Of a stretch of 33,144 nucleotides of DNA, positions 11,201 to 18,344 are shown piece by piece. Position numbers and translations under genes: made by a program. The DNA is from an uncultured Methanobrevibacter sp. (GTDB lineage: Archaea > Methanobacteriota > Methanobacteria > Methanobacteriales > Methanobacteriaceae), in assembly GCA_900314635.1 (NCBI GenBank), contig OMVY01000015.1:1-33144 (forward strand). Direction: 5' to 3'. The notes beneath the pieces were generated by a model. The model was not told where the DNA came from, ran no database searches, and was given only the letters and a program-made list of their open reading frames with translations. The first letter of the stretch is position 1, and each line of letters begins with the position of its first letter.

Positions 11201-14200
11201 CTGTTGTCACACCTGACCTTGAATCCAATGATGAAGGTGTCTTATGCACTAATGAACTGTCCTTGAATGCCAGTGATGTTCATAGTTTCTGTAGAAAAGA
11301 AGGCATAACTGAAAACAACCTGTTCCTATCCGCTACAATCTTGGCATTGTCCAAGTTTAGTTTTTCAAGAGATCTATTGATTTCAACAATCTCCACAGGC
11401 AGAACCAATCCAAAATATAGGAATACCATTGGAATGCTTGTAAAAACACTTCCGTTTACATGCCACATCAAGTCAGAAAAATCCGTTAAGGATTTAATCG
11501 AGGATGTTAACGAAAACTGGCTCAACACTTTGAATTATGAGTTTTATCCATATACCAAAATCGCAAATAAATATGATCTGACTCCTGAATTCCTCTACGT
11601 CTATCAAGGAGAGATTATTGAGGATTTGAACATGAATGGCAGGACCTATGAAAGGGAAAGAATTGATTATGACTCCCTAAGGTTCAAGATATCATTCAAT
11701 GTTTTAGAGGAAAAAGGTGAATTGAAATTAATCAACCAATATGACAATTCACTTTATTCAAGCCATATGATTGACCTGTTTAATGAGGCGGTTAAAAAAA
11801 TCGTTGAAAAATTCATGGCTTGCGAGATATCCGAAACAATGGTTAAGGATATTGGACTTGTAGAGGAGCCTGAACTTGAAGAATTTGACTATTCATTCAA
11901 TCCTTTCCTGAATGAGGTGTTCCATGAGACAGTTGAGAAAAATAAGGATAAGCTGGCTTTAATTGCTGAAGATGGTGAATTCACATATGATGAGCTCAAC
12001 CGCAAGGCCAATCGTATTGCCAACGCCTTAATCAAGAAAGGAGTCAAACCTGGAGACAAGGTTTTATTCAAACTTAAACGTGACAGCAACCTGACCGCAT
12101 CCATGTGGGGAATTATTAAAGCTGGAGCGGCATTCATTCCAGTTGACCCTGAATACCCTGATGAACGTATCAATTACATATATGGCGACTCTGAGGCGGA
12201 TTACATCATTTCTGATTTCAGCGACAACAACACATTGAATGTATTTGACTTGTTGAAAGAAGAGAATGAAACCAATCCTGTAGTTAAATTCGATCCGGAT
12301 AATCTAGCATTCATGATTTACACATCAGGCTCAACAGGCAATCCTAAGGGTGTCATGCTCACACATAGAAACATTACAAACTATTTGCTCTTAAAACCTG
12401 AAAACAACTACATTACTGATGTGGTGACAAACAGAAAACGTGTTTTAGGAATTCAAACAGTAACATTTGATATTTCAGTCTGTGATGTTCTAGTTCCGTT
12501 GACACATGGTTTGACATATGTATTTGCCAGTGATGTTGAAGCAAAAGACGTGCTTGCCCTTGCGAAACTGATCAAGCGTACAAAAGTTGATGCAATGGCT
12601 GGAACTCCTTCCAGATTATTCCAATATCTCGATTTGGAAGAGATGAAGGAGGCATTCAAAAATCTCAAATCCGTTTCCCTTGGTGGTGAACCGTTTAAAC
12701 CCCAATTGTTTACCCGAATTAAATCCATCAATCCGGATGTCAACATCTACAACGGTTATGGACCTTCAGAAACTACAATCCATACAAATCACAAACTGCT
12801 TACAAGTGCTGACAATATTACAACAGGCAAGCCAAATTACAATGTGATCATGGACGTTCGTGACATTGACGGCAACTTGGTCCCGGATGGAGTGATGGGT
12901 GAAATATATATCGGTGGTCTGGGAGTAGGAAAAGGTTACCTGAACAAGGAAAAACGTACAAAAGAGTCATTCATTAAAATCAATGGAATTAATTATTACA
13001 AATCCGGTGATTATGGTACAATCGACTCTGAAGGAGAATTTGTAATTCACGGAAGGTTGGATAATCAAATTAAGCTTAATGGTTTGAGAATTGAATTGGG
13101 AGAAGTTGAGCAGTCAATCTTGAAATTCGGCAAAATCAAGGAAGTTGTTTGTGCAATCAAGAAAATCAATGAAAATGACCACTTATGTGCTTATTACACT
13201 TCCGATGAGGAAATCGACAAGGATGAACTAAAGGACTTCATTTCAAAAACATTGACAAAATACATGGTTCCATCAGTATTTGTACAACTTAATGAATTGC
13301 CTTGGACCTTGAATGGTAAAATCGAAGTTAAGAAACTGCCTATTCCGGAAATAACAAATGAATATGTAAAACCAAGCAATAATGTTGAAGCGTTCTTCGC
13401 ATCTGCATTTGAAGAGATTTTAGGATTAAACAAGGTTGGAGTTACAGACAACTTCTTTGACATCGGCGGAACATCATTGCTTGTTACAAAACTCACAATC
13501 AGTGCCTTGAATGAAGGTTATGAAGTCCAATATGCGGACATATTCAATCATCCTACTCCAAGAGACCTGGCACAATTCATTTCAGGCGAGGAAATTGTTG
13601 AAAGCGAGGAAAGCCAATACGACTATTCAAGAATTGATGAGCTTTTATCTCAAAACACTATGAATAACTTCTTAAATGGCGATTTACGCGATTTAGGTAA
13701 TGTCTTGCTTACTGGAGCAAGCGGATTTTTAGGAATTCACATACTTAAGGAGCTCATTGAAAATGAGGAAGGCATTATTTATTGTCTGCAGCGTGCCGGA
13801 AAAAGCATTACTGCAGAAGACAGATTGAAATCCCTGCTCTTTTACTATTTTGATGAGAATTATGAAGACCTCTTTGGAAAAAGGATTATTGTTGTTGAAG
13901 GAGACATTACCAATATTGAAGACTTTAAAAAGCTTGAAAATTACCCAATCGATACGATTATCAATGCCGCTGCTAATGTAAAACACTTTGCTGAAGGCAG
14001 TCAAATCGAGGATGTTAACATTTTCGGTGTGATGAATGGATTGGAATTTGCTAAAACCGTTGGAGCATGCTATGTTCAAGTCTCAACAACAAGTACCGCC
14101 GGTGAAAGCGTTAATAATTTCCCTCCTAGGGATACAGTATTTGACGAGCAGACATTGTATGTTGGTCAGGCATTGGACAACAAATATCTCTCAAGTAAGT

Positions 14201-14793
14201 TTGCTGCTGAACGTCTTGTCCTGGAGCATGTTGTTGAAGGCGGAGATGGAAAAATCGTCCGTGTAGGTAATCTGATGGCAAGGGAATCTGATGCAGAGTT
14301 CCAGATCAACTTTGAGTCAAATGGTTTCATCAACCGTATAAAAGCATATGTCACATTGCATGCGATGCCATTCGACTTGCTTGTTGCACAAACTGAATTC
14401 AGTCCGATTGATGTTGTGGCAAAATCCATCGTAACACTATCCAAGACACCAAGATTAAACACTGTGTTCAATTCATATAATAATCACTACATCACTTATG
14501 CTGATGTTTTGCATGTGCTTAAATCTCAAGGTTATGAAATGGATAAAGTGGAAATGGATGAATTCAATGAATTGCTGGATAAGGCTCGAAAGGATGAATC
14601 CAAACAGGAAGGTATTTCAGGACTTGTCACACAGGTAGGTATGGGCAAATCCAAGAACAGGAGCATTATTGATGTGTCAAATACCTTTACAATCAACATC
14701 TTGAATCATTTTGATGTGTACTGGCCTTTAACAACCTATGATTACTTGAATAACTTTATCAATTATCTTCAATCAATGGGATTTTTGGAATAG
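5272..14793 (+). CDS. Three-module nonribosomal peptide synthetase with terminal reductase
   Basis: This giant enzyme (3173 residues) assembles a short peptide on carrier domains. The visible order is: half a condensation domain (1-190); A1 (SGSTG 349-353, A10 Lys670); carrier 1 (Ser723); C2 (from 776, HHILFDG 897-903); A2 (SGSTG 1346-1350, Lys1675); carrier 2 (Ser1730); C3 (from 1784, HHLILDG 1909-1915); A3 (SGSTG 2352-2356, Lys2683); carrier 3 (Ser2735, GGTSL); and a thioester reductase (TGASGFLG 2814-2821, YLSSK 2972-2976) that should release an aldehyde or alcohol. The A4 aspartate binding the alpha-amino group is Ser391 in A1 and Ile1394 in A2, but Asp2400 in A3. There is no thioesterase, epimerase or MbtH gene, and no phosphopantetheinyl transferase in the window. 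GGTGAT precedes the ATG. The product is unknown. As I recall, M. ruminantium M1 has comparable NRPS genes beside MATE exporters. Confidence 0.95.
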   Translation: MKNLNKYNNCLTNVPNVIESTFNQIILNFDREVDESFFISAMIIYLSRINQSEGIIFKIYRNNYEIPLKLDYNENISVNSLLLEVDDLISNIQVKEHVFDNELLHAYSFFNKKINDEFVPHEKSILNCLFDGKSIEFVYNDSIFSQIQMEFLIDSIKDIIKRMDENQDTLLKDLNIVSDNEMEILKRFSKTDTLDFDNNNETIMDYIHKNALKSPNQIAISDTITNVTYGEFDKYINALSAILHNLGVEKGECVGVLLPRIPMYIVSCMGITRNASVFVPLDLTYPKDRIDYIIEESGMNYIISSKTVDYASQFEDKNILYIEELDWGTDEVSPNNVVASDLAAIYFTSGSTGNPKGVKTSHYTFLLEALYSSKYLTSGSDIACYVNLTFSFSVVSYSAFVKGANCIIINEYLKENVPELIEFLQVTPLDALILPTILGATILERTEIKTKNMIIAGERLKEATPTILSRKTDLINCYGSTEALVMAYQDVKKASQLDEIPVGYPAGNTWIYILDKNNMPLPIGVPGEIVASSLKLALGYHNNEAQTNETFVENPFSDCWENKRMLHTRDQGYFTFDGELVVKGRIDRQIKLRGLRIEPGEIENVVLNYSPSITNVVVELRNDNLVCYYISDDEIDEDDLNEFIKGKVTPYMVPSFYMKMDEFPLNLNGKVDVKELPTPEFAIEEIVEPKTDIEIKLFEIISNILKTDKFGITTDLVRLGLNSLSSIKIAYEIASNWGVQLSIKELNDAKDIQNLASLIDAPSELTEVVHEKQELYPLSQNQLGVYFESIKHPDKLIYNTTSAVDLGAGIDVEKLKSSIVNLVDKYTYLKSILFEENGKTYLKRQDDEPVNVDVFENPATDEIKNSFARPFDLFKGPLYRFEIYHTVDKTILLMDVHHILFDGTSVNLFINELLDEYDDINDAEEVSSGFDFILDEKELEGSEKYLKSKEFFEDRLADIENVTSINPDKAGEKESGSLKEVSVQINKENIFEFSKVNGITPNSLFLASSLLTLSKFSYTKDMLLTTISNGRINPKYFKTLAMIVRSLPIAMTIDTNQSVLDYINSVNETFVDTIDNESYPFTKIFEEHNFIPEIYYAYQVGLFDEKILKNGNKVNVEPLELDYPKFNICIYVEEDLENINLIIRYNDQLYSHGLMESLVESINVVLNKFMNSLNENASDISLLTDFEENEIAKKEAELTLNINEPLLKDKFEYVASKKPDEIVVYAVDANLTFEELNAKANVFANSLIDSGFKTNDKIILKLKRTSKLMIALIGSLKAGVSFIPVDPKYPQERITHIQEDSGCKMIISDDPLTGEVGIDNLLNGSNTTNPKLDLKNDDIAFLIYTSGSTGLPKGVMIKQDSITNYIKPTPKNSPINAIARDVSKMLSITTASFIAFLREAFASVMNGVPMVLADEEASMNPIRLANLIKEHGIDGMSATPSRLQQYLTIEDFKRVLNDIKVITIGGEKFIESLYPTLVKYTNADIYNSYGPTEVTIASHAKLMKDSNVSEGKPIHNTIDLIVDLDNNPLPDHIVGNIAIGGVGVSSGYWNKPELTEKAFYIKNGIPYYNTGDLGYKRDDGELVVVGRADSQIKLRGLRIETGEIENVILKNSGIDLVFVNVQVINDTEYLCAYYVADSEIDTNKLKEDISQELTDYMIPTFFIQLEELPLNPNGKLDRKKLPLPSIDDEITEVVEASNELEQIVLDMCRDIISKDDFGVTTNLFNIGFTSLTVIQLLARISEELKVDVSIMDMMKSKNVLDIVELIDAADMVSETEEAELREYYPLTHNQLGVYFDCIKNPDKIGYNLPKIIRFDKSVDSAKLRKAIIDAIDLHSYLKMELVQKDGQILQKRNDELDISDLVTITTQDVEVTKEDIDAFIRPFSLYDDLLFRFEIIETPSEVVLLNDFHHLILDGTSANLFFRDITLFYDGKIDDIPEETVDAFEYSLIENDLENSNKYKQAEAFFDRQISDFDESTVVTPDLESNDEGVLCTNELSLNASDVHSFCRKEGITENNLFLSATILALSKFSFSRDLLISTISTGRTNPKYRNTIGMLVKTLPFTCHIKSEKSVKDLIEDVNENWLNTLNYEFYPYTKIANKYDLTPEFLYVYQGEIIEDLNMNGRTYERERIDYDSLRFKISFNVLEEKGELKLINQYDNSLYSSHMIDLFNEAVKKIVEKFMACEISETMVKDIGLVEEPELEEFDYSFNPFLNEVFHETVEKNKDKLALIAEDGEFTYDELNRKANRIANALIKKGVKPGDKVLFKLKRDSNLTASMWGIIKAGAAFIPVDPEYPDERINYIYGDSEADYIISDFSDNNTLNVFDLLKEENETNPVVKFDPDNLAFMIYTSGSTGNPKGVMLTHRNITNYLLLKPENNYITDVVTNRKRVLGIQTVTFDISVCDVLVPLTHGLTYVFASDVEAKDVLALAKLIKRTKVDAMAGTPSRLFQYLDLEEMKEAFKNLKSVSLGGEPFKPQLFTRIKSINPDVNIYNGYGPSETTIHTNHKLLTSADNITTGKPNYNVIMDVRDIDGNLVPDGVMGEIYIGGLGVGKGYLNKEKRTKESFIKINGINYYKSGDYGTIDSEGEFVIHGRLDNQIKLNGLRIELGEVEQSILKFGKIKEVVCAIKKINENDHLCAYYTSDEEIDKDELKDFISKTLTKYMVPSVFVQLNELPWTLNGKIEVKKLPIPEITNEYVKPSNNVEAFFASAFEEILGLNKVGVTDNFFDIGGTSLLVTKLTISALNEGYEVQYADIFNHPTPRDLAQFISGEEIVESEESQYDYSRIDELLSQNTMNNFLNGDLRDLGNVLLTGASGFLGIHILKELIENEEGIIYCLQRAGKSITAEDRLKSLLFYYFDENYEDLFGKRIIVVEGDITNIEDFKKLENYPIDTIINAAANVKHFAEGSQIEDVNIFGVMNGLEFAKTVGACYVQVSTTSTAGESVNNFPPRDTVFDEQTLYVGQALDNKYLSSKFAAERLVLEHVVEGGDGKIVRVGNLMARESDAEFQINFESNGFINRIKAYVTLHAMPFDLLVAQTEFSPIDVVAKSIVTLSKTPRLNTVFNSYNNHYITYADVLHVLKSQGYEMDKVEMDEFNELLDKARKDESKQEGISGLVTQVGMGKSKNRSIIDVSNTFTINILNHFDVYWPLTTYDYLNNFINYLQSMGFLE

Positions 14794-16527
14794 ATGATTA
14801 AAATGTATGAACGTAATTATGAATTATTAAGAAGTAAATTCAGTGAATTTTTCCTGCCGACATTGTTCACTTCAATGGCGGGAAATATCTGCTTGTTTGT
14901 GGATGGTTTAATTGTAAGTTTTTTACTGGGTGCCGGCAACCTGTCTGCAATTCAAATCGTGGCTCCTGTGGCTACATTTGTCAATCTGATTTATTGGATG
15001 ATAGGTCTGGGAGGCAGCGTGCTCTGTTCTGTTGCAAAAGCCGAATTCGATTCGAATAAAAGCAATTCTTACTTTACAGTTGCAATAATGTCTCTTTTCT
15101 CAATAGGGATATTGATTGCAGTTTTTGGAGTAGCGTTTTCAGGATCTATTGCAAAATTCCTATGTGCTTCACAGTCTGCTCTGATTCCGGATGTTACTAG
15201 CTATTTTGTTTTCTTAATTATCGGGATGCCATTTTTATGTTATATGATGAGTTTATCATACTTCATAAGAGCAGATGGTATTCCAACATTACCATTTAGA
15301 GCAATATTGCTGGCTAACATTATAAATATCTGCTTTGATGTTATTTACATCAAATTCTTCGCATTGGGTATTGGCGGTGCGGCATTAGCCTCTTCAACAG
15401 GTTTCTTAATGGGTTCCATATTCATTTCATATTACTTCTTCAAATCAGAACGCACATTGCAATTCATTAAGTTGAAAGCTGGAAAATTCTTCAATTATCT
15501 CAAAGAGATTGTCACTTCAGGATTTTCATCTTCATCAACACAATTGTACCTGACATTGAAGTTGTTCATCATAAACATTTTGCTTGGGATATATATTGGA
15601 AAATCAGGGCTTGTTGCATTTGGAATATGTTATAACAGTTTATTCATATTGTATATCTTCTTGATAGGAACCGCTCAAACCATGTCTCCAATCGTCTCAG
15701 TTTATTTTAAGGAAGAGGACTATTCAGGTGTTAGTTATGTAATACACAGATCATTGAAAATAGTTTTGGTTTCAAGTTTGGCGTTATCTGCTCTATTCAT
15801 AGTCTATCCTCAATCATTGCTGATGCTGTATAGTGTTAAAAATCCTGCTGATGTTCCTGTGGTATTGAATGCTTTAAGGATATTTGCAATAAGTTATGTT
15901 GGAACTGCAATAACATTTTTATACACTTTCTATTCCCAGGCAATACAAAAAAATCAATTATCTACAATCATTTCATTGCTTGAAGGATTGGTATTGCCTA
16001 TTGGATTTGCAGTTGCATTGTCCTTCGTGTTTGGTGGAAATGGAATTTGGATTTCCTTTGCATTGGCAGAAATATTTACAATAGTGTTCATATTTGTTTA
16101 TTCAAAGTATATTAACAAAAAAACAGATGGAGAATATTCCGGCTTCTTTATCAATAAGCATAATGATGATAATGTATTTGAACACACTATAAAAGGCAAT
16201 ATTGAAGAGGCGGTTAATTTATCTCGTGAAGTTCAAGATTATTTAAAAGACAATAAATCCTCAACTCTTGTCAGTTTGGCCATTGAAGAAATGCTTGTAA
16301 ATATCATTAATAGTAATGATGAGGTCGACACAATAGATGTGATTGTCAGAGATAATGGCGATGAAATATTGATTTCCATTAAGGATACTGGAATTGATTT
16401 CAACCCGGTTATTGAAAATGATAATATGGAATTTGACAATATCAGTGTTTTGAATAAAATTGCGGAAAAAATCGATTATTCTAGAGTGTTAGGTTTGAAC
16501 AGTACTGTAATCACTATTAAAAATTGA
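14794..16527 (+). CDS. MATE-family exporter fused to RsbW-like ATPase domain
   Basis: Residues 1 to about 440 form a polytopic membrane protein of the MATE/polysaccharide-flippase superfamily, with about twelve hydrophobic helices. Such proteins export small molecules using an ion gradient. Residues about 450-577 are soluble and look like a GHKL ATPase of the RsbW anti-sigma type: an N-box IEEMLVNIIN (Glu498, Asn503) and a G1-like box KDTGIDFNP (Asp531, Gly533). The start codon abuts the NRPS stop codon with no gap, so translation is probably coupled; a second in-frame ATG lies at 14803. The position implies export of the NRPS product. What the ATPase domain does is unknown, since archaea lack sigma factors; it might phosphorylate a STAS-domain partner encoded elsewhere. 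Confidence 0.88.
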   Translation: MIKMYERNYELLRSKFSEFFLPTLFTSMAGNICLFVDGLIVSFLLGAGNLSAIQIVAPVATFVNLIYWMIGLGGSVLCSVAKAEFDSNKSNSYFTVAIMSLFSIGILIAVFGVAFSGSIAKFLCASQSALIPDVTSYFVFLIIGMPFLCYMMSLSYFIRADGIPTLPFRAILLANIINICFDVIYIKFFALGIGGAALASSTGFLMGSIFISYYFFKSERTLQFIKLKAGKFFNYLKEIVTSGFSSSSTQLYLTLKLFIINILLGIYIGKSGLVAFGICYNSLFILYIFLIGTAQTMSPIVSVYFKEEDYSGVSYVIHRSLKIVLVSSLALSALFIVYPQSLLMLYSVKNPADVPVVLNALRIFAISYVGTAITFLYTFYSQAIQKNQLSTIISLLEGLVLPIGFAVALSFVFGGNGIWISFALAEIFTIVFIFVYSKYINKKTDGEYSGFFINKHNDDNVFEHTIKGNIEEAVNLSREVQDYLKDNKSSTLVSLAIEEMLVNIINSNDEVDTIDVIVRDNGDEILISIKDTGIDFNPVIENDNMEFDNISVLNKIAEKIDYSRVLGLNSTVITIKN

Positions 16528-16579
16528 ATATTGCAAGCTTCATCTCGCAGAAACTAATAAAGAGTGTTTAATTTTTTTG

Positions 16580-16603
16580 AAAGAGTCTTTTTTAAGGCTC
16601 TTT
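16580..16603 (+). terminator. Hairpin terminator after the NRPS/MATE unit
   Basis: AAAGAGTC (16580-16587) and GGCTCTTT (16596-16603) form an 8-pair stem with one G-U pair and an 8-base T-rich loop. T-rich runs flank it. It lies 53 bases after the exporter stop codon and probably ends the two-gene transcript. Confidence 0.6.
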
Positions 16604-16681
16604 AAAAACTTTTTGATTTATTTTTCCTTATATTTAAATTTCATGGCATGTCGACAAATTTTGAATCCGTCCTTTTTAACC

Positions 16682-16723
16682 TAATCGAATTTTTTATATT
16701 TAATCTAACCGAATTTTTTATAT
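16682..16723. repeat. Short direct repeat in the exporter/csl4 spacer
   Basis: TAATCGAATTTTTTATAT (16682-16699) and TAACCGAATTTTTTATAT (16706-16723) differ at one base and are spaced 24 bases apart. The rest of 16604-16820 is AT-rich and shows no gene. The function is unknown; the second copy ends in a TATA-like stretch. Confidence 0.6.
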
Positions 16724-16825
16724 ACTAATAATAAACATATTAAATTACATATGAAAAATTAGACATGTTTATGAATTTTTTGATATTTTAAAAAACTTCC
16801 AAATTTTATTAAAAACTTTATCATG

Positions 16826-16963
16826 TTTATAAAAGCATAAAATGCTTTATTTGTTGAAATAATAGATTTAACAGCCTTCGCTGTTAACGGATAATTTCTT
16901 AAATAACAATTGAAAGACGAAATAGTTGGAAGGTCTTGTTGTTATTATTTTTGAGGTGTAAAT
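16826..16963 (+). promoter_or_regulatory. csl4 promoter and structured leader
   Basis: TTTATAAAA at 16826-16834 is a good TATA box, predicting a start near 16855. It overlaps the beginning of an inverted repeat AAAGCAT/ATGCTTT (16832-16838 and 16842-16848). Near the predicted 5' end of the RNA, TTAACAGC-CTTC-GCTGTTAA (16868-16887) makes a perfect 8-pair hairpin. A GAGGTG site lies just before the csl4 ATG. Together these suggest a leader of about 110 bases with a 5' hairpin. Confidence 0.5.
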
Positions 16964-17530
16964 ATGAAGATCAATACTGGAGATTTTGTAATGCCTGGTG
17001 ATTTCTTAAGCGTAAGCGAACAATTCCTGCCGGGTGACGGGGCATATGAAGATGACGGCAGCGTCAAATCAGCTACTGCTGGAAATGTATCAATCGATAA
17101 AAAGGCAAAGGAAATCTCTGTAATTTCAAAATCAAACGGCCCTAATCTGTTGAAAGTGGGAGACATAGTTTATGGTGAGATCAAAGACCTTCGCGGTCAA
17201 AGAGCATTAGTCACTGTTCATGCTAAAAAAGGAGAAACAAGAGAACTTGCATTGCCTTATCTGGCGGCTATTCACATTTCTCAAATCACTCCTGGCTATA
17301 TTGACAAGATTACCGATGCTTTTAGAATAGGCGATTTGATAGAAGCCCGCGTAGTAAAAATAATGAAGGACAATATTGATTTAAACACTGAAGACAGGGA
17401 CTGCGGTGTTGTAAAGGCAATGTGCACTAAATGCAGAGCTGAAATGGATCCTGTCAATCAGGACGAAGTCTACTGTCCTGTATGTGACAGAAAGGAGAAA
17501 AGAAAAGTCTCTTCAAACTATGAAGAATAA
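16964..17530 (+). CDS. csl4: Exosome subunit Csl4
   Basis: Csl4 (188 residues) is one of the RNA-binding cap proteins of the archaeal RNA exosome, which trims and degrades RNA from the 3' end. Visible parts are an N-terminal domain with the MPGDFL and EQFLPGDGAYEDDG motifs (about 1-55), an S1 RNA-binding domain (about 63-140, starting at the LKVGDIVYGEI strand), and a C-terminal zinc ribbon with CTKC (154-157) and CPVC (171-174). The ATG is preceded by GAGGTG. It begins the transcription/replication/translation run that continues to about 26177. Length and domain order are standard for archaea. Confidence 0.96.
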   Translation: MKINTGDFVMPGDFLSVSEQFLPGDGAYEDDGSVKSATAGNVSIDKKAKEISVISKSNGPNLLKVGDIVYGEIKDLRGQRALVTVHAKKGETRELALPYLAAIHISQITPGYIDKITDAFRIGDLIEARVVKIMKDNIDLNTEDRDCGVVKAMCTKCRAEMDPVNQDEVYCPVCDRKEKRKVSSNYEE

Positions 17531-17534
17531 TTGA

Positions 17535-17623
17535 ATTTCAATCATTTATTGAAATTAAGTTTTAGAATTATTTTAAATTAAGTTATTTCAATCATTTATT
17601 TGAAATTAAGTTTTAGAATTATT
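17535..17623. repeat. Twin hairpin repeat between csl4 and rpo11
   Basis: Two nearly identical copies of a 38-39 base unit lie at 17535-17572 and 17585-17623. Each contains an inverted repeat: TTTCAAT-CATTT-ATTGAAA in the first copy and TTTCAA/TTGAAA in the second. Both are followed by TTAAGTTTTAGAATTA. They may act as tandem terminators or processing sites between csl4 and rpo11. Confidence 0.7.
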
Positions 17624-17671
17624 AAGTTTATAATGCGATTTTAATTTTATTTATTGGCAAGTGTGGTATTT

Positions 17672-17950
17672 ATGGAAATAGAAGTTATTAAAGAATCTAA
17701 ATTGGAACTCGAAATGACTATTCATGGAGAAAATCACTCTCTTTGTAATGTTTTAAGAAAATATCTCATGGAAGATGATGATGTTGAATATGCGGTTTAT
17801 GCTATTGACCACCCTCTTACTGGTGAGCCAAACATGACCATTAAAACCAAAAGGTCTAAAAGACCTAGAAACTCTCTTCAAAAAGCAGCTGAAAGATTAA
17901 AAGCAGAAACAGCTGAATTCAGAGAGTTAATTGAATTAAATGTGGAATAA
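17672..17950 (+). CDS. rpo11: RNA polymerase subunit Rpo11 (RpoL)
   Basis: Rpo11 (92 residues) pairs with Rpo3 to form the assembly platform of archaeal RNA polymerase, as Rpb11 or the alpha subunit does elsewhere. The family motif is clear: HGENHSLCNVLRKYL around residues 19-33, followed by the AIDHPLTGEP strand and the RNSLQKAAERL helix. I chose the ATG at 17672, which has GTGGT upstream and gives the standard N-terminus MEIEVI; an in-frame TTG at 17654 lacks a ribosome site. The neighbours csl4 and tfs fit a transcription cluster. Confidence 0.96.
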   Translation: MEIEVIKESKLELEMTIHGENHSLCNVLRKYLMEDDDVEYAVYAIDHPLTGEPNMTIKTKRSKRPRNSLQKAAERLKAETAEFRELIELNVE

Positions 17951-18344
17951 GATTATTCATTTAATCTTAATTTCTTCTTTTTTTACTATTTTTTTATAAT
18001 TTTAGCTTTTGGTTTTTTCAATCATTTTTTATAATTTTAGCTTTTGGTTTTTTCAATTATTTTTTTATAATTTTTAACTTGCTTCCCTTATTTTTTTTAA
18101 AAATTTTCAATTTTTTTATTACATTCTAAATCTTTTTTTATTTAACTCAATTTTACTAATTCTTTGATTTTTTGCTTAAAAAAAGCTATTTTTTTACTAA
18201 TTTTTAAATTAAGTTTAAATACTATGAAATAATAAACTTTATTTATTATATGTTAACAATGACATATTGAAATTTAATATTTATTAATTGATAAATTCAT
18301 TATCATAATTTTTACTTTTATATATATTGTGTGGTGGTTAAAAA
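17951..18344. other. AT-rich spacer rpo11/tfs with a 35-base direct repeat
   Basis: No gene was found in these 394 bases. A 32-base sequence starting TTTTTATAATTTTAGCTTTT occurs at 17991-18022 and again at 18026-18057, period 35. Long T runs after 17980 probably end rpo11 transcription. TTTAAATA at 18214-18221 is a possible TATA box for tfs, implying a leader of about 100 bases; a second TATA-like string just before 18330 is too close to the ATG for a leader that includes the GGTGG ribosome site. Confidence 0.6.

Noticed and set aside
16528-16825. Attachment site or insertion sequence at the right edge of the NRPS block
   Set aside because: No tRNA, no terminal inverted repeats and no matching direct repeat at the left edge near 5057-5085.
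17654-17671. Upstream TTG start for rpo11
   Set aside because: There is no ribosome site before it, and GTGGT is spaced for the ATG at 17672, which gives the standard N-terminus.
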